A stretch of 60,723 nt of DNA from the NCBI GenBank assembly GCA_003426165.1, contig QUAH01000014.1, positions 1-60,723 of the forward strand. Reading direction: 5' to 3'. Below are positions 52,405 to 60,723 of this stretch, piece by piece (the stretch's first letter is position 1; each line of letters begins with the position of its first letter). The notes under the pieces were generated by a model that did no database searches, was not told where the DNA came from, and saw nothing but the letters and a program-made list of their open reading frames with translations. Source of the stretch: Candidatus Saccharicenans subterraneus. GTDB lineage: Bacteria; Acidobacteriota; Aminicenantia; Aminicenantales; Saccharicenantaceae. Made by a program: the position numbers and the translations under genes.

Positions 52405-52657
52405 GCAGGCTTAATGATTTATAGCAAAAATCCCGCCTTTTGGCAATACCCCATATTAAGAGATCACCCTCTAATTATACGCCTAAATCAGCTATAAAAT
52501 ATATATTTGAATTCGCTTGTTGCTACCAGATCTAACCTTCGTACTTTTCCTTCAGTATTCATAAAAAAGAGTTATATATTGCAGTTGACCGAAACACGTT
52601 TATATCTATATTTTATAAATAATGATTTCATTACTAATGATATAAAAGGGGTTTCAA

Positions 52658-53965
52658 ATGGCGCAACTACCTGACCTGCCTAAGGGAAAAGAGTTTGAAG
52701 AGTATATTTCTGCTTTTTTCCAATGCGGAGGATATTATGTCGAAAGGAACATCATAGAAAGAGAAGAAAAAGAAGAAGTTCTTGAACTCGATATAGTTGC
52801 AACAAACTATGAAAAGGAGCTATCAAAAAGCCTTATAGTTGAAGTGAAAACTGGTGATTGGGGATTTCCTGATATTTTTAAAATAAAAGGTTGGCTTGAT
52901 TATTTAGGATATTCTGAAGGTATTTTAATAACAAACATATCTAAAGAACGATCTAATTTTTTTGAAGATAAAGCAAATAATATTGGAATTAGCTTATTAC
53001 AAATTAATGATTTATCAAATGCAGCCAATTGTCTAAATAAGGTGATCCCAAATTGCCAATTTGAAGATGATGATTTTCATACTTGGCGTTTTTCTTACTG
53101 GATAGAAAGGAATTTATTAAGAGATCTTAAGAGAAAGAAAAAACAATATATTCACGATAAAAAATCTTATAAAGAACTTGACGAATATTACTTTCTTTTA
53201 AACAGCGGGGTTTTTTTTACAGATAGCGTAGTCGATAGGGTTCGTAAATTATATGATACGTTTATGAAATTCCCACGAATTTCAGCGAAGTGCGGCAATG
53301 AGATGATTAAGAGATCTTTCGATGAAGACGTTGATAAGTTGCCCCAAAATATATATGAGGAAACTTTTTACAAGTGCAAATACAATGCTATTCAGATTTC
53401 AACTTATATTGAACACAGAGCAAGGTTAGCTCTTCTAAAAAGTGCTATTGATTATATCTTAGGGAAAAATCAAAAGAGAAGGAATAAGGACAATGGCTTC
53501 GGTAAAAATAAAGAAAATTCATTGCTTTCTGAATTGCCAGAATCTTTTAAAAAAGGAATAAACCAATTGAAGAGCCACAAGTACTTTTATAGGTATCCGG
53601 TATTCTGGCAATGGTTTATGTGGTTATTCGGTGGATTTATTCTAAAAGATTATGAAGATCAGGAGTATAAACTTATTGCTGATAAATCAGGTATTCCTGT
53701 TAGTGAGGTACAGAATGCACTTGAATCATATCAAATCCTATTCCCACAAGAAAATGGATGGTTTATCGACCTTCAAGAATCAAATATCCGTTGTCTAAAA
53801 ATGTTTCCAGTTCCATTTTGCGGAATCGGGGCAAATTACAGGAGGATTAAATATACAAAGTCAAAAAAATTTGAAGATTTGAAGCTTGATGGAATGTACA
53901 CATTAAATGATTTAATAAAATGGAACAACTTAACCGTTAAGGTCCTTGACAATGGCCTCAAATAG
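52658..53965 (+). CDS. Mrr-like restriction endonuclease (PD-(D/E)XK)
   Basis: A 435-residue AT-rich gene with AAGGGG before its ATG. The N-terminal domain reads KGKEFEEYISAFF (helix with Glu), LELDIVATN (Asp45) and LIVEVKTGDWG (Glu62-x-Lys64), followed by GWLDYLGYSEGILITN. This is the Mrr/restriction-endonuclease fold with all core residues. Residues 110-435 are a Lys/Glu-rich helical region of unknown role. Its composition contrasts with the GC-rich genes to its right and resembles the left half of the island. Its last dozen codons lie on the antisense strand of the flavodoxin gene end, so the reading frame runs out of foreign DNA into native DNA and the original C-terminus has probably been lost or replaced. 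It lies on the 5' side of the tRNA. Confidence 0.75.
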   Translation: MAQLPDLPKGKEFEEYISAFFQCGGYYVERNIIEREEKEEVLELDIVATNYEKELSKSLIVEVKTGDWGFPDIFKIKGWLDYLGYSEGILITNISKERSNFFEDKANNIGISLLQINDLSNAANCLNKVIPNCQFEDDDFHTWRFSYWIERNLLRDLKRKKKQYIHDKKSYKELDEYYFLLNSGVFFTDSVVDRVRKLYDTFMKFPRISAKCGNEMIKRSFDEDVDKLPQNIYEETFYKCKYNAIQISTYIEHRARLALLKSAIDYILGKNQKRRNKDNGFGKNKENSLLSELPESFKKGINQLKSHKYFYRYPVFWQWFMWLFGGFILKDYEDQEYKLIADKSGIPVSEVQNALESYQILFPQENGWFIDLQESNIRCLKMFPVPFCGIGANYRRIKYTKSKKFEDLKLDGMYTLNDLIKWNNLTVKVLDNGLK

Positions 53966-54439
53966 GATGGCGACCTTGGATTCCCAGCCTTCTTCCAGGG
54001 GGCCTTTCAAGCCGGTCACGTAGACTTTTTCCTCGGCGACCTTGACCAGGCCCTTGGCCTGCAGGATTTCATTCATTTTAGGCCGAACTTTCTGCCACCT
54101 GGCTATTTCTTCTTCGGTGGGCATGCGGCCGGTCTTTTTGTCGGGCCGGGGAGCACCTTCCGTGGTCAGCAGGGCGTATTTAGTTCCGGCCGGCAAATTC
54201 AGCCTTTTCAGAAACCGCCTTACGCACCCCCTGGGTCGGCCCATCCGCCCCGGGGAACTGAAGATGTAAAGGTCAGCTGCCGGCAGGGCGGTCGGTTTTG
54301 CCGCCCCGACGTGGTGTATATTCACCGCAACGCCCTTCTCCCCCATCAGCTTCTTGAATTCTTCGGCAACCTTGACTCCGTTGCCAAACTTCGACCCGTG
54401 GAAATACTCTATGGTCAGAATTCTTCCCGATTCCATCAT
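53930..54439 (-). CDS. Flavodoxin-like protein
   Basis: A 169-residue cytoplasmic protein with AAGGAG before its ATG. ILTIEYFHGSKFGNGVKVAEEFKKLM fits the first strand, phosphate-binding loop and helix of flavodoxins, although the canonical T/S-x-T-G-x-T loop is degenerate (HGSKFGN). LYIFSSPGRMGRPRGCVRRFLKRL fits the second FMN loop, and YALLTTEGAP the third. It may bind FMN and act in electron transfer or quinone/NADH redox chemistry. Its 3' end overlaps the stop of the converging nuclease gene by 36 bases, marking the right edge of the variable region. Confidence 0.75.
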   Translation of the reverse strand: MMESGRILTIEYFHGSKFGNGVKVAEEFKKLMGEKGVAVNIHHVGAAKPTALPAADLYIFSSPGRMGRPRGCVRRFLKRLNLPAGTKYALLTTEGAPRPDKKTGRMPTEEEIARWQKVRPKMNEILQAKGLVKVAEEKVYVTGLKGPLEEGWESKVAILFEAIVKDLNG

Positions 54440-54762
54440 ACTTGTCTCCTTGGGTTTATTCAGGTTTCAGAAGAAAGGCTGTCTTTTGCCGAATGATTCC
54501 TGGCGGTAACTATATTTTTCCTCTGAGGCCTTGGGGCTAGTGTATTCGATAAGCTGAAGAAGGTCAAGTAAAGTTACCCGCCCGAAGGAAATTGGTTGGG
54601 TTTTAGAAGGACGCAAGCCGCAAATAATGGTTTTTGAAACCAATAAAATTACTTATAAGCTGAAAACGGGGAAAGGCTATCTTCGAGAAAGGTTTTTAGG
54701 CGATAAAAAATTCGCGGCAGATGGCAGCACAGGTGCCAAGAGGGAAATTCAGCCGCCGGCTC
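54440..54762. other. Intergenic region, no gene seen
   Basis: About 320 bases between the flavodoxin start and the DnaC-like stop on the same strand. A plus-strand frame of 75 codons (54627-54854) runs into the neighbouring gene antisense and lacks a start signal. A promoter for the flavodoxin gene is expected. No repeat or RNA gene is recognised. Confidence 0.4.
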
Positions 54763-55509
54763 TCAGAAGCGGTAGCTGGCCTGGCGGGCCACCTTGCGGT
54801 AATCCTCGCCGGCTATATTTACCACCTTGCACATTTCATATAGCCGGCTTCTGAGCCTCACCCCAATCCTATCCACCAGGGTTTCATCGCCCTTCTTGTA
54901 GTAGGTCTCCCGCCGGTCGGGCTCTTCCTCGATGTCCAGGTAATTTGAAGTGAAAATGGTCACGCGCTTCTGGTTGTAACGGTAATTTATGATGTAAAAA
55001 ATCGTTTCTTCCACCCAGGCCGTCGGCCGCTTGGCCCCCAGCTCGTCCAGCACCAGCACCTCGCAGTTAAAAACCGGGGCCAGGATGTCGCTCTCGCTCA
55101 CCTCGGAGTCCGGCGTGTAACTGTTCTGGATGTCGCGGATTAGCTCCCGGAAGTCATAAAAAATGCAGTAGGCCCCTTTCTTCAGGATGAGCTCCCTGAT
55201 GACCGCCACCGCCAGGTGGGTCTTTCCCACCCCGCACGGACCGATGTAGAGCAAGCCCACTTCCTGGGCCGGGTAATTCTTGACGAACTTCTTGGAAATC
55301 TTCAGGGCATCGCCCTGGGTCGGATGGTGGGTTTCGTAGTTGTCCAGGGTGCAGGTCTCGTAGCGCTTCGGGATCCGGGCCTGCCGCAGCAGGAGCATGG
55401 CCTGCTGCTCGCTGAAGCACTTGCAGCGCCGGGCCACCGGTCCTTTCTCGGTCTGCTTCACCACCCAGCCGCTACCCTGGCAAACCGGGCAAACTTTTTC
55501 TTCGGTCAA
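54763..55509 (-). CDS. DnaC/IstB-like ATP-binding protein with zinc-binding N-terminus
   Basis: A 248-residue AAA+ protein. The N-terminus CPVCQGSGW...RRCKC is a four-cysteine zinc site as in primosomal DnaI/DnaC-type proteins. Walker A is YIGPCGVGKTHLAVAV (near residue 105), Walker B CEVLVLDELGAKRPT (near 150), sensor 1 RVTIFTSNY, and an arginine-finger-like DRIGVRLRSRLYEM near the end. It could load the replicative helicase or act as a general DNA ATPase. Its ATG overlaps the sigma-factor stop by four bases, so the two are translationally coupled. There is no IS21 transposase (IstA) beside it, so it is a chromosomal gene and not part of a transposon. Confidence 0.83.
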   Translation of the reverse strand: MTEEKVCPVCQGSGWVVKQTEKGPVARRCKCFSEQQAMLLLRQARIPKRYETCTLDNYETHHPTQGDALKISKKFVKNYPAQEVGLLYIGPCGVGKTHLAVAVIRELILKKGAYCIFYDFRELIRDIQNSYTPDSEVSESDILAPVFNCEVLVLDELGAKRPTAWVEETIFYIINYRYNQKRVTIFTSNYLDIEEEPDRRETYYKKGDETLVDRIGVRLRSRLYEMCKVVNIAGEDYRKVARQASYRF

Positions 55510-56351
55510 TTCAGGTAACCTCTCAACTGTTTGAGTTTCTGCGAATGGGCCAGCTTGCGCATGGCCCGCTGTTCAATCTGCCTGATCCGCTCCCGGGTCA
55601 GGCCGAGGCGGTCGCCGATTTCCTGGAGGGTCATCGGCTCGTCGCTATCTATTCCGAAGCGTAATTTTAGCACAAGGGCTTCGCGTTCATCCAGCTCGTT
55701 GAGGATTTCCCGGATTTGCTGCTCTATGGAGTTCTTGATGAGCTGGTACTCGACGGAAGGCTCGAGCTCGTCGGACACCCGGTCCTCGACCTCCAGGTCC
55801 TCGTCCTCGCTGATCTTATCGGAGAGCGACAGGCCCTTTTCCTGGATGAGCTCCAGGTCGGCCACCTCCTCCGGGGTAATTTTAAGGCGTTCGGCCACTT
55901 CCTCGCGGGTCGGCTCCCGGCCGAGCTCCTTGCGGAGAACCTCCTTTTCCCGGTTCATCCGCGAAATCCTGTCCGAAATTTTCTGGGGCAGGTTGAAGGA
56001 ATGGGAGGCCTGGGACAGGGCGTGGACGATGGCCTGCCTGATCCACCAGACGGCATAGGAGATAAACTTGACGTTCCGGTCGGGGTCGAAGCGTTGGGCC
56101 GCCTCCACCAGGCCCAGGTTACCCTCGTTGATCAGGTCGAGCAAGGTCAGGCCCATGCCCTGGTACCTCTTGACGTAGGAAACTACAAAGCGCAGGTTGC
56201 CCTCGATCAGCCGGCGCAGGGCCTCCGGGTCGCCCTTCTTGAGGCGCTCGCCGAGCTCCTTTTCTTCCTCCTCGGTGATGGGCGGAATCTTGGAGATCTC
56301 CTCCAGGTAGAGCTTGATGTTTCGAGACTCTAAGTAATCCTGGTATTTCAT
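55506..56351 (-). CDS. RpoD-family (sigma-70) RNA polymerase sigma factor
   Basis: A 281-residue sigma factor. Region 1.2 (YLEEISKIPPITEEEEKELG), region 2 (NLRFVVSYVKRYQGMGLTLLDLINEGN, then VKFISYAVWWIRQAI with the aromatic melting residues), region 3 (LPQKISDRISRMNREKEVL; LGREPTREEVAERL) and region 4 (LKLRFGI, TLQEIGDRLGLTRERIRQIEQRAMRKL) are all present. Region 1.1 and the long non-conserved insert of primary sigma are missing, so it is either a group 2 factor or a compact primary factor. It directs RNA polymerase to -35/-10 promoters. It is coupled to a DnaC-like gene downstream and lies near the heat-shock cluster. Confidence 0.92.
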   Translation of the reverse strand: MKYQDYLESRNIKLYLEEISKIPPITEEEEKELGERLKKGDPEALRRLIEGNLRFVVSYVKRYQGMGLTLLDLINEGNLGLVEAAQRFDPDRNVKFISYAVWWIRQAIVHALSQASHSFNLPQKISDRISRMNREKEVLRKELGREPTREEVAERLKITPEEVADLELIQEKGLSLSDKISEDEDLEVEDRVSDELEPSVEYQLIKNSIEQQIREILNELDEREALVLKLRFGIDSDEPMTLQEIGDRLGLTRERIRQIEQRAMRKLAHSQKLKQLRGYLN

Positions 56352-56695
56352 GAAAAACTTTAACCCGAGCTTTTACCCTTATTGTTTGTCGGCTGATTTC
56401 ATAATAATTCTAATATTTTTTTCGGCCCATTTCCAGCGAAGACTCGATGCCGACATTCAACATAAAAATTAACGGAGCAGCAAACAAAAAGGATTCAGCC
56501 CTGGGTTATAGCAGCAACAGGAGCGGGGCGAAAAAGGAAGCCTCGAAGCCCCTGGAGCAATAGAGTTTTTCCATAAAATTCAGATAATTGACGGCCACTT
56601 TGTCCTGCGGGAGACGGTGAATTTTACGGCCGCAAGAGCATAAGGAAAAGGACTTAATTTGAAGCCAGCAAAAGTCGCAGGAAAATTGCGCAGTA
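56352..56695. other. Intergenic region, no gene seen
   Basis: About 340 bases between the hspR stop and the sigma-factor start on the same strand. It should hold the sigma promoter and an hspR terminator. I see no strong hairpin with a T-run and no member of the dispersed palindrome family. Confidence 0.4.
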
Positions 56696-57136
56696 TTATT
56701 TCTTGGGGTTGGGTTCGTCGCCGGGCTTTTCCACCGGCATGGGCTTGGTCATCTTGACGTGGACGAGGCTGCGCCGCCGGGCCTCAAATTCCTCCTCCCG
56801 GCCCTTGAAGAACTCCTGCTTGATGTAGTCCAGGAGCTCGTTGACCTGGTTTTCGATCTGCTTCATCTTCTCCCGCATGTTCAGGATGACTTCCACCCCG
56901 GCCAGGTTGACCCCGAGGTCGCGGATCAGGTTGAGGATGAGCTCCAGCCGCTTCAGGTCTTCCCCGGTGTAAAGGCGGGTGTTGCCCTCGCTTCGCGACG
57001 GCTTGAGCAGCCCTTCCCTCTCGTAAAGGCGCAGGGTCTGGGGGTGGATGTTATACATCCGGGCCACGGCGCTTATATGGTAATAGCCGCAGGTTGTTCT
57101 GCTTTCGTCTTCCGCTTTCTTTTTCCTTCTCGGCAT
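56696..57136 (-). CDS. hspR: HspR-type MerR family repressor
   Basis: A 146-residue regulator; ATG at 57136 has GGGAGGTTGAAG before it. The N-terminal winged helix reads YHISAVARMYNIHPQTLRLYEREGLLKPSRSEGNTRLYTGEDL, the MerR DNA-binding fold with the HspR-like HPQTLR. A coiled-coil dimerisation helix follows (LAGVEVILNMREKMKQIENQVNELLDYIKQ). No effector-binding cysteines are seen. It is the third gene after dnaK and dnaJ, the arrangement known for HspR in Actinobacteria and some other phyla, where HspR with DnaK represses the operon through HAIR sites. A HAIR-like site overlaps the dnaK promoter here. Confidence 0.85.
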   Translation of the reverse strand: MPRRKKKAEDESRTTCGYYHISAVARMYNIHPQTLRLYEREGLLKPSRSEGNTRLYTGEDLKRLELILNLIRDLGVNLAGVEVILNMREKMKQIENQVNELLDYIKQEFFKGREEEFEARRRSLVHVKMTKPMPVEKPGDEPNPKK

Positions 57137-57204
57137 CTTCAACCTCCCTCAACCATCCTGAACCCTCATAGCCTTCGCCCCCGAAACGGCCACCGGCTCC
57201 GCCC

Positions 57205-58338
57205 TCAGCTTCCCAGGTTTTTGCGCGGGTCGCCCTCGTAAAACTTCTCCAGCTCGCGCATCAGCTCCCGCACCCTCTGGTCAACACTCGAGGGCGGGAC
57301 GATGCTCACCTCGACAAACATATCGCCGCGACTCGTCCGGCCGCAGACCGGCGCCCCTTCGCCCTTCAGCCTGAATTTCTGTCCCGACCTGGTGCCGGGC
57401 GGAATGCGAATAGACTTTTTCTCGCCGTATATCGTCGGCACCTCGATCTTGGCCCCGAGCGTTGCTTCCGGCACGGTAATCGGCACCTTGATATAGATAT
57501 TGGAACCCTCGCGCTTGAAGAACGGGTGCGGCGTCACATCCAGGTTGATGTAGAGGTCGCCCGGCGGGCCTCCGTTTATCCCGGCGTTGCCCTTGCCCGG
57601 GACCCGGACCTTGGAGCCGCTGTCAACACCCTTCGGGATACGCACCGTGATGGTCTCGCTGCCCTGGACCCGGCCTTCGCCCCGGCAGTTGCTGCAGACC
57701 TGGCCGCTCACCCGGCCCGTGCCCAGGCAGGTCGGGCAGGTTGAGGAAAACTTCATAAAGCCCTTCTGGACGAAGCTCCGGCCGCGCCCGCCGCAATCCG
57801 GGCAGACCCTCTCCCCGCCCAGGCTGGAAAAACCGCTTCCGCCGCAGACTGGGCAGGGCACCAGGCGGGTCAGCTTGATCTTGGTCTGAACACCGTTTAT
57901 GGCGTCGGCAAAGCCGATGGTCATGGAATAATTAAGATCCTCGCCGCGCTGTGGTCCGCCCCGGCGCTGCTGCTCGACACCCATACCGCCGAACAGGTTC
58001 TCGAATAAATCTCGAAAGGAGGAGCTTCCGTACTCGGAGAAATCGAAGCCTTCAAAGCCGCCGCCAAACGGCCCCTGGCCAGGTCCGCCCCCCGGACCGG
58101 CTCCCGGGCCGCGCCCGAAGTCGCCCACAAACCCAAACTGGTCGTACTGGGCCCGCTTTTTGGGATCGCTCAGCACCGAGTAGGCTTCCTGGATTTCCTT
58201 GAATCTGGCCTCGGCCGCCTTGTCGCCGGGGTTCAAATCAGGATGGTACTTTCGGGCCAGCTTGCGGTAGGCTTTCTTGATGTCCGCCAGACTGGCCGTC
58301 CGCGGAACCCCGAGTACCTCGTAATAATCCCTGGCCAT
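57205..58338 (-). CDS. dnaJ: Chaperone protein DnaJ
   Basis: A 377-residue type I Hsp40. ATG at 58338 has GAGG six bases before it and gives the usual start [10 protein letters not shown]. The J-domain carries HPD ([10 protein letters not shown]). A Gly/Phe-rich region follows ([19 protein letters not shown]). The zinc domain has four CxxCxGxG units: [24 protein letters not shown] and CSNCRGEG. The C-terminal substrate domain ends with [12 protein letters not shown] and a helical tail. It stimulates DnaK ATPase activity and delivers unfolded clients. It lies 225 bases after dnaK with no grpE in between, unlike many clusters of this kind, so GrpE must be encoded elsewhere. Confidence 0.97.
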   Translation of the reverse strand: MARDYYEVLGVPRTASLADIKKAYRKLARKYHPDLNPGDKAAEARFKEIQEAYSVLSDPKKRAQYDQFGFVGDFGRGPGAGPGGGPGQGPFGGGFEGFDFSEYGSSSFRDLFENLFGGMGVEQQRRGGPQRGEDLNYSMTIGFADAINGVQTKIKLTRLVPCPVCGGSGFSSLGGERVCPDCGGRGRSFVQKGFMKFSSTCPTCLGTGRVSGQVCSNCRGEGRVQGSETITVRIPKGVDSGSKVRVPGKGNAGINGGPPGDLYINLDVTPHPFFKREGSNIYIKVPITVPEATLGAKIEVPTIYGEKKSIRIPPGTRSGQKFRLKGEGAPVCGRTSRGDMFVEVSIVPPSSVDQRVRELMRELEKFYEGDPRKNLGS

Positions 58339-58569
58339 GGCCAACCTCGCCTTCCGTTCCTTGCGGACTCGGCTCTCGGGCGGGGGCCGTTCCGCCGGTC
58401 CCGATCCCCTGCCGGCAGAACAGCCTGGCCGCCCGGTTATCTTCGCCGCTCTGCTTCTGCCTTCAAGTTCGAGCTCTTAGCTCTCTGCTCAACACTCGCC
58501 GTTCGTCGCCTGCTGCGCTCTATCCACTCACCTCACGGCGAACAACGCCTGCTATCCGAGCCTATTCTT

Positions 58570-60522
<1,953 letters not shown>

Positions 60523-60558
60523 ATCTATTCCTCCTGTTTTCTATTTTAGCTTTATATT

Positions 60559-60588
60559 AATATAAAAGTTGAGTATTAATTTGTCAAG
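60559..60588 (-). promoter_or_regulatory. dnaK promoter overlapped by a HAIR-like HspR site
   Basis: On the minus strand, -35 TTGACA (60587-60582), a 17-base spacer and -10 TATATT (60564-60559) form a near-consensus sigma-70 promoter 36 bases before the dnaK ATG. CTTGACA - seven bases - ACTCAAC (60588-60568) matches the HAIR consensus CTTGAGT-N7-ACTCAAG at 11 of 14 positions with exact spacing, and covers the -35 box and most of the spacer. This fits repression by the HspR encoded downstream. Confidence 0.75.
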
Positions 60589-60723
60589 TTTTTTAATTCA
60601 TTCCGGTCAAGACATGGTATCCAGTCTAATGGGTCTGTTTGGAAGCGGCGCGGTGGTAGTCCGGCCATAGGGATTGGGGTGGAGGAAGCGGGGAGATTTA
60701 TCAGGTTGGTACTTGAAAAAGCG
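60589..60723. other. End of window, upstream of dnaK
   Basis: The last 135 bases have no complete gene. A plus-strand ATG near 60613 gives only 18 codons before a stop. Nothing else is recognised. Confidence 0.4.

Noticed and set aside
54763..55509. IstB of an IS21 element
   Set aside because: The fold is the same, but there is no IstA transposase or inverted repeats, and the gene is coupled to a sigma factor.

Overview
The window looks like chromosome of an uncultured Acidobacteriota/Aminicenantes-type bacterium. This is an inference from family content: a VWFA-related protein of the type common in Acidobacteria, two DUF5916-type outer-membrane proteins, an NHL-type six-bladed propeller, an exported PDZ/TPR protein, S9 peptidase and alpha-galactosidase lipoproteins. 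No rRNA or marker gene settles the taxonomy.

Region 1 (1-27.3 kb) is GC-rich native chromosome, mostly secreted, lipid-anchored or outer-membrane proteins for peptide and carbohydrate use. It is peppered with short GGGGACAC...GTGTCCCC palindromes that sit next to gene ends, often beside a T-run. I saw none of these palindromes to the right of 27.3 kb.

Region 2 (about 27.3-49.4 kb) is a defence island. All long genes are on the minus strand. Its right half (37-48.6 kb, moderate GC) is one tight operon: C5-cytosine methyltransferase, P-loop ATPase, a 522-residue protein, and a 1845-residue protein with a HerA/FtsK-type ATPase. The last three match the order and size pattern of the DndFGH/DptFGH restriction genes, but here they follow a base methyltransferase and not the DndA-E sulfur-modification genes. 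An HhH-GPD glycosylase with the Tyr/Asp active-site pattern of the T:G mismatch enzyme MIG lies just downstream, as expected for repair of deaminated 5-methylcytosine. The left half (27.3-37 kb, strongly AT-rich) holds a YaaA-like/HEPN fusion gene frameshifted at a G6 tract, a broken winged-helix gene, an IS256-type transposase remnant, and a second coupled operon: unknown coiled-coil protein, two tandem BrxD-like (DUF2791) ATPases and an Lhr/BrxHI-like helicase. A PD-(D/E)XK nuclease follows on its own.

Region 3 (49.4-53.9 kb) is an integration hotspot. It has a complete tRNA-Asn, a 44-bp exact copy of that tRNA's 3' half 2982 bp away, two paralogous FadL/PorV-like outer-membrane proteins between the copies, and an AT-rich Mrr-like nuclease gene on the other side of the tRNA whose stop codon lies inside the adjoining flavodoxin gene.

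Region 4 (53.9-60.7 kb) is native housekeeping DNA: a flavodoxin-like protein, a DnaC-like ATPase co-translated with an RpoD-family sigma factor, and the heat-shock cluster dnaK-dnaJ-hspR. The dnaK promoter is overlapped by a HAIR-like inverted repeat, pointing to autoregulation by HspR.
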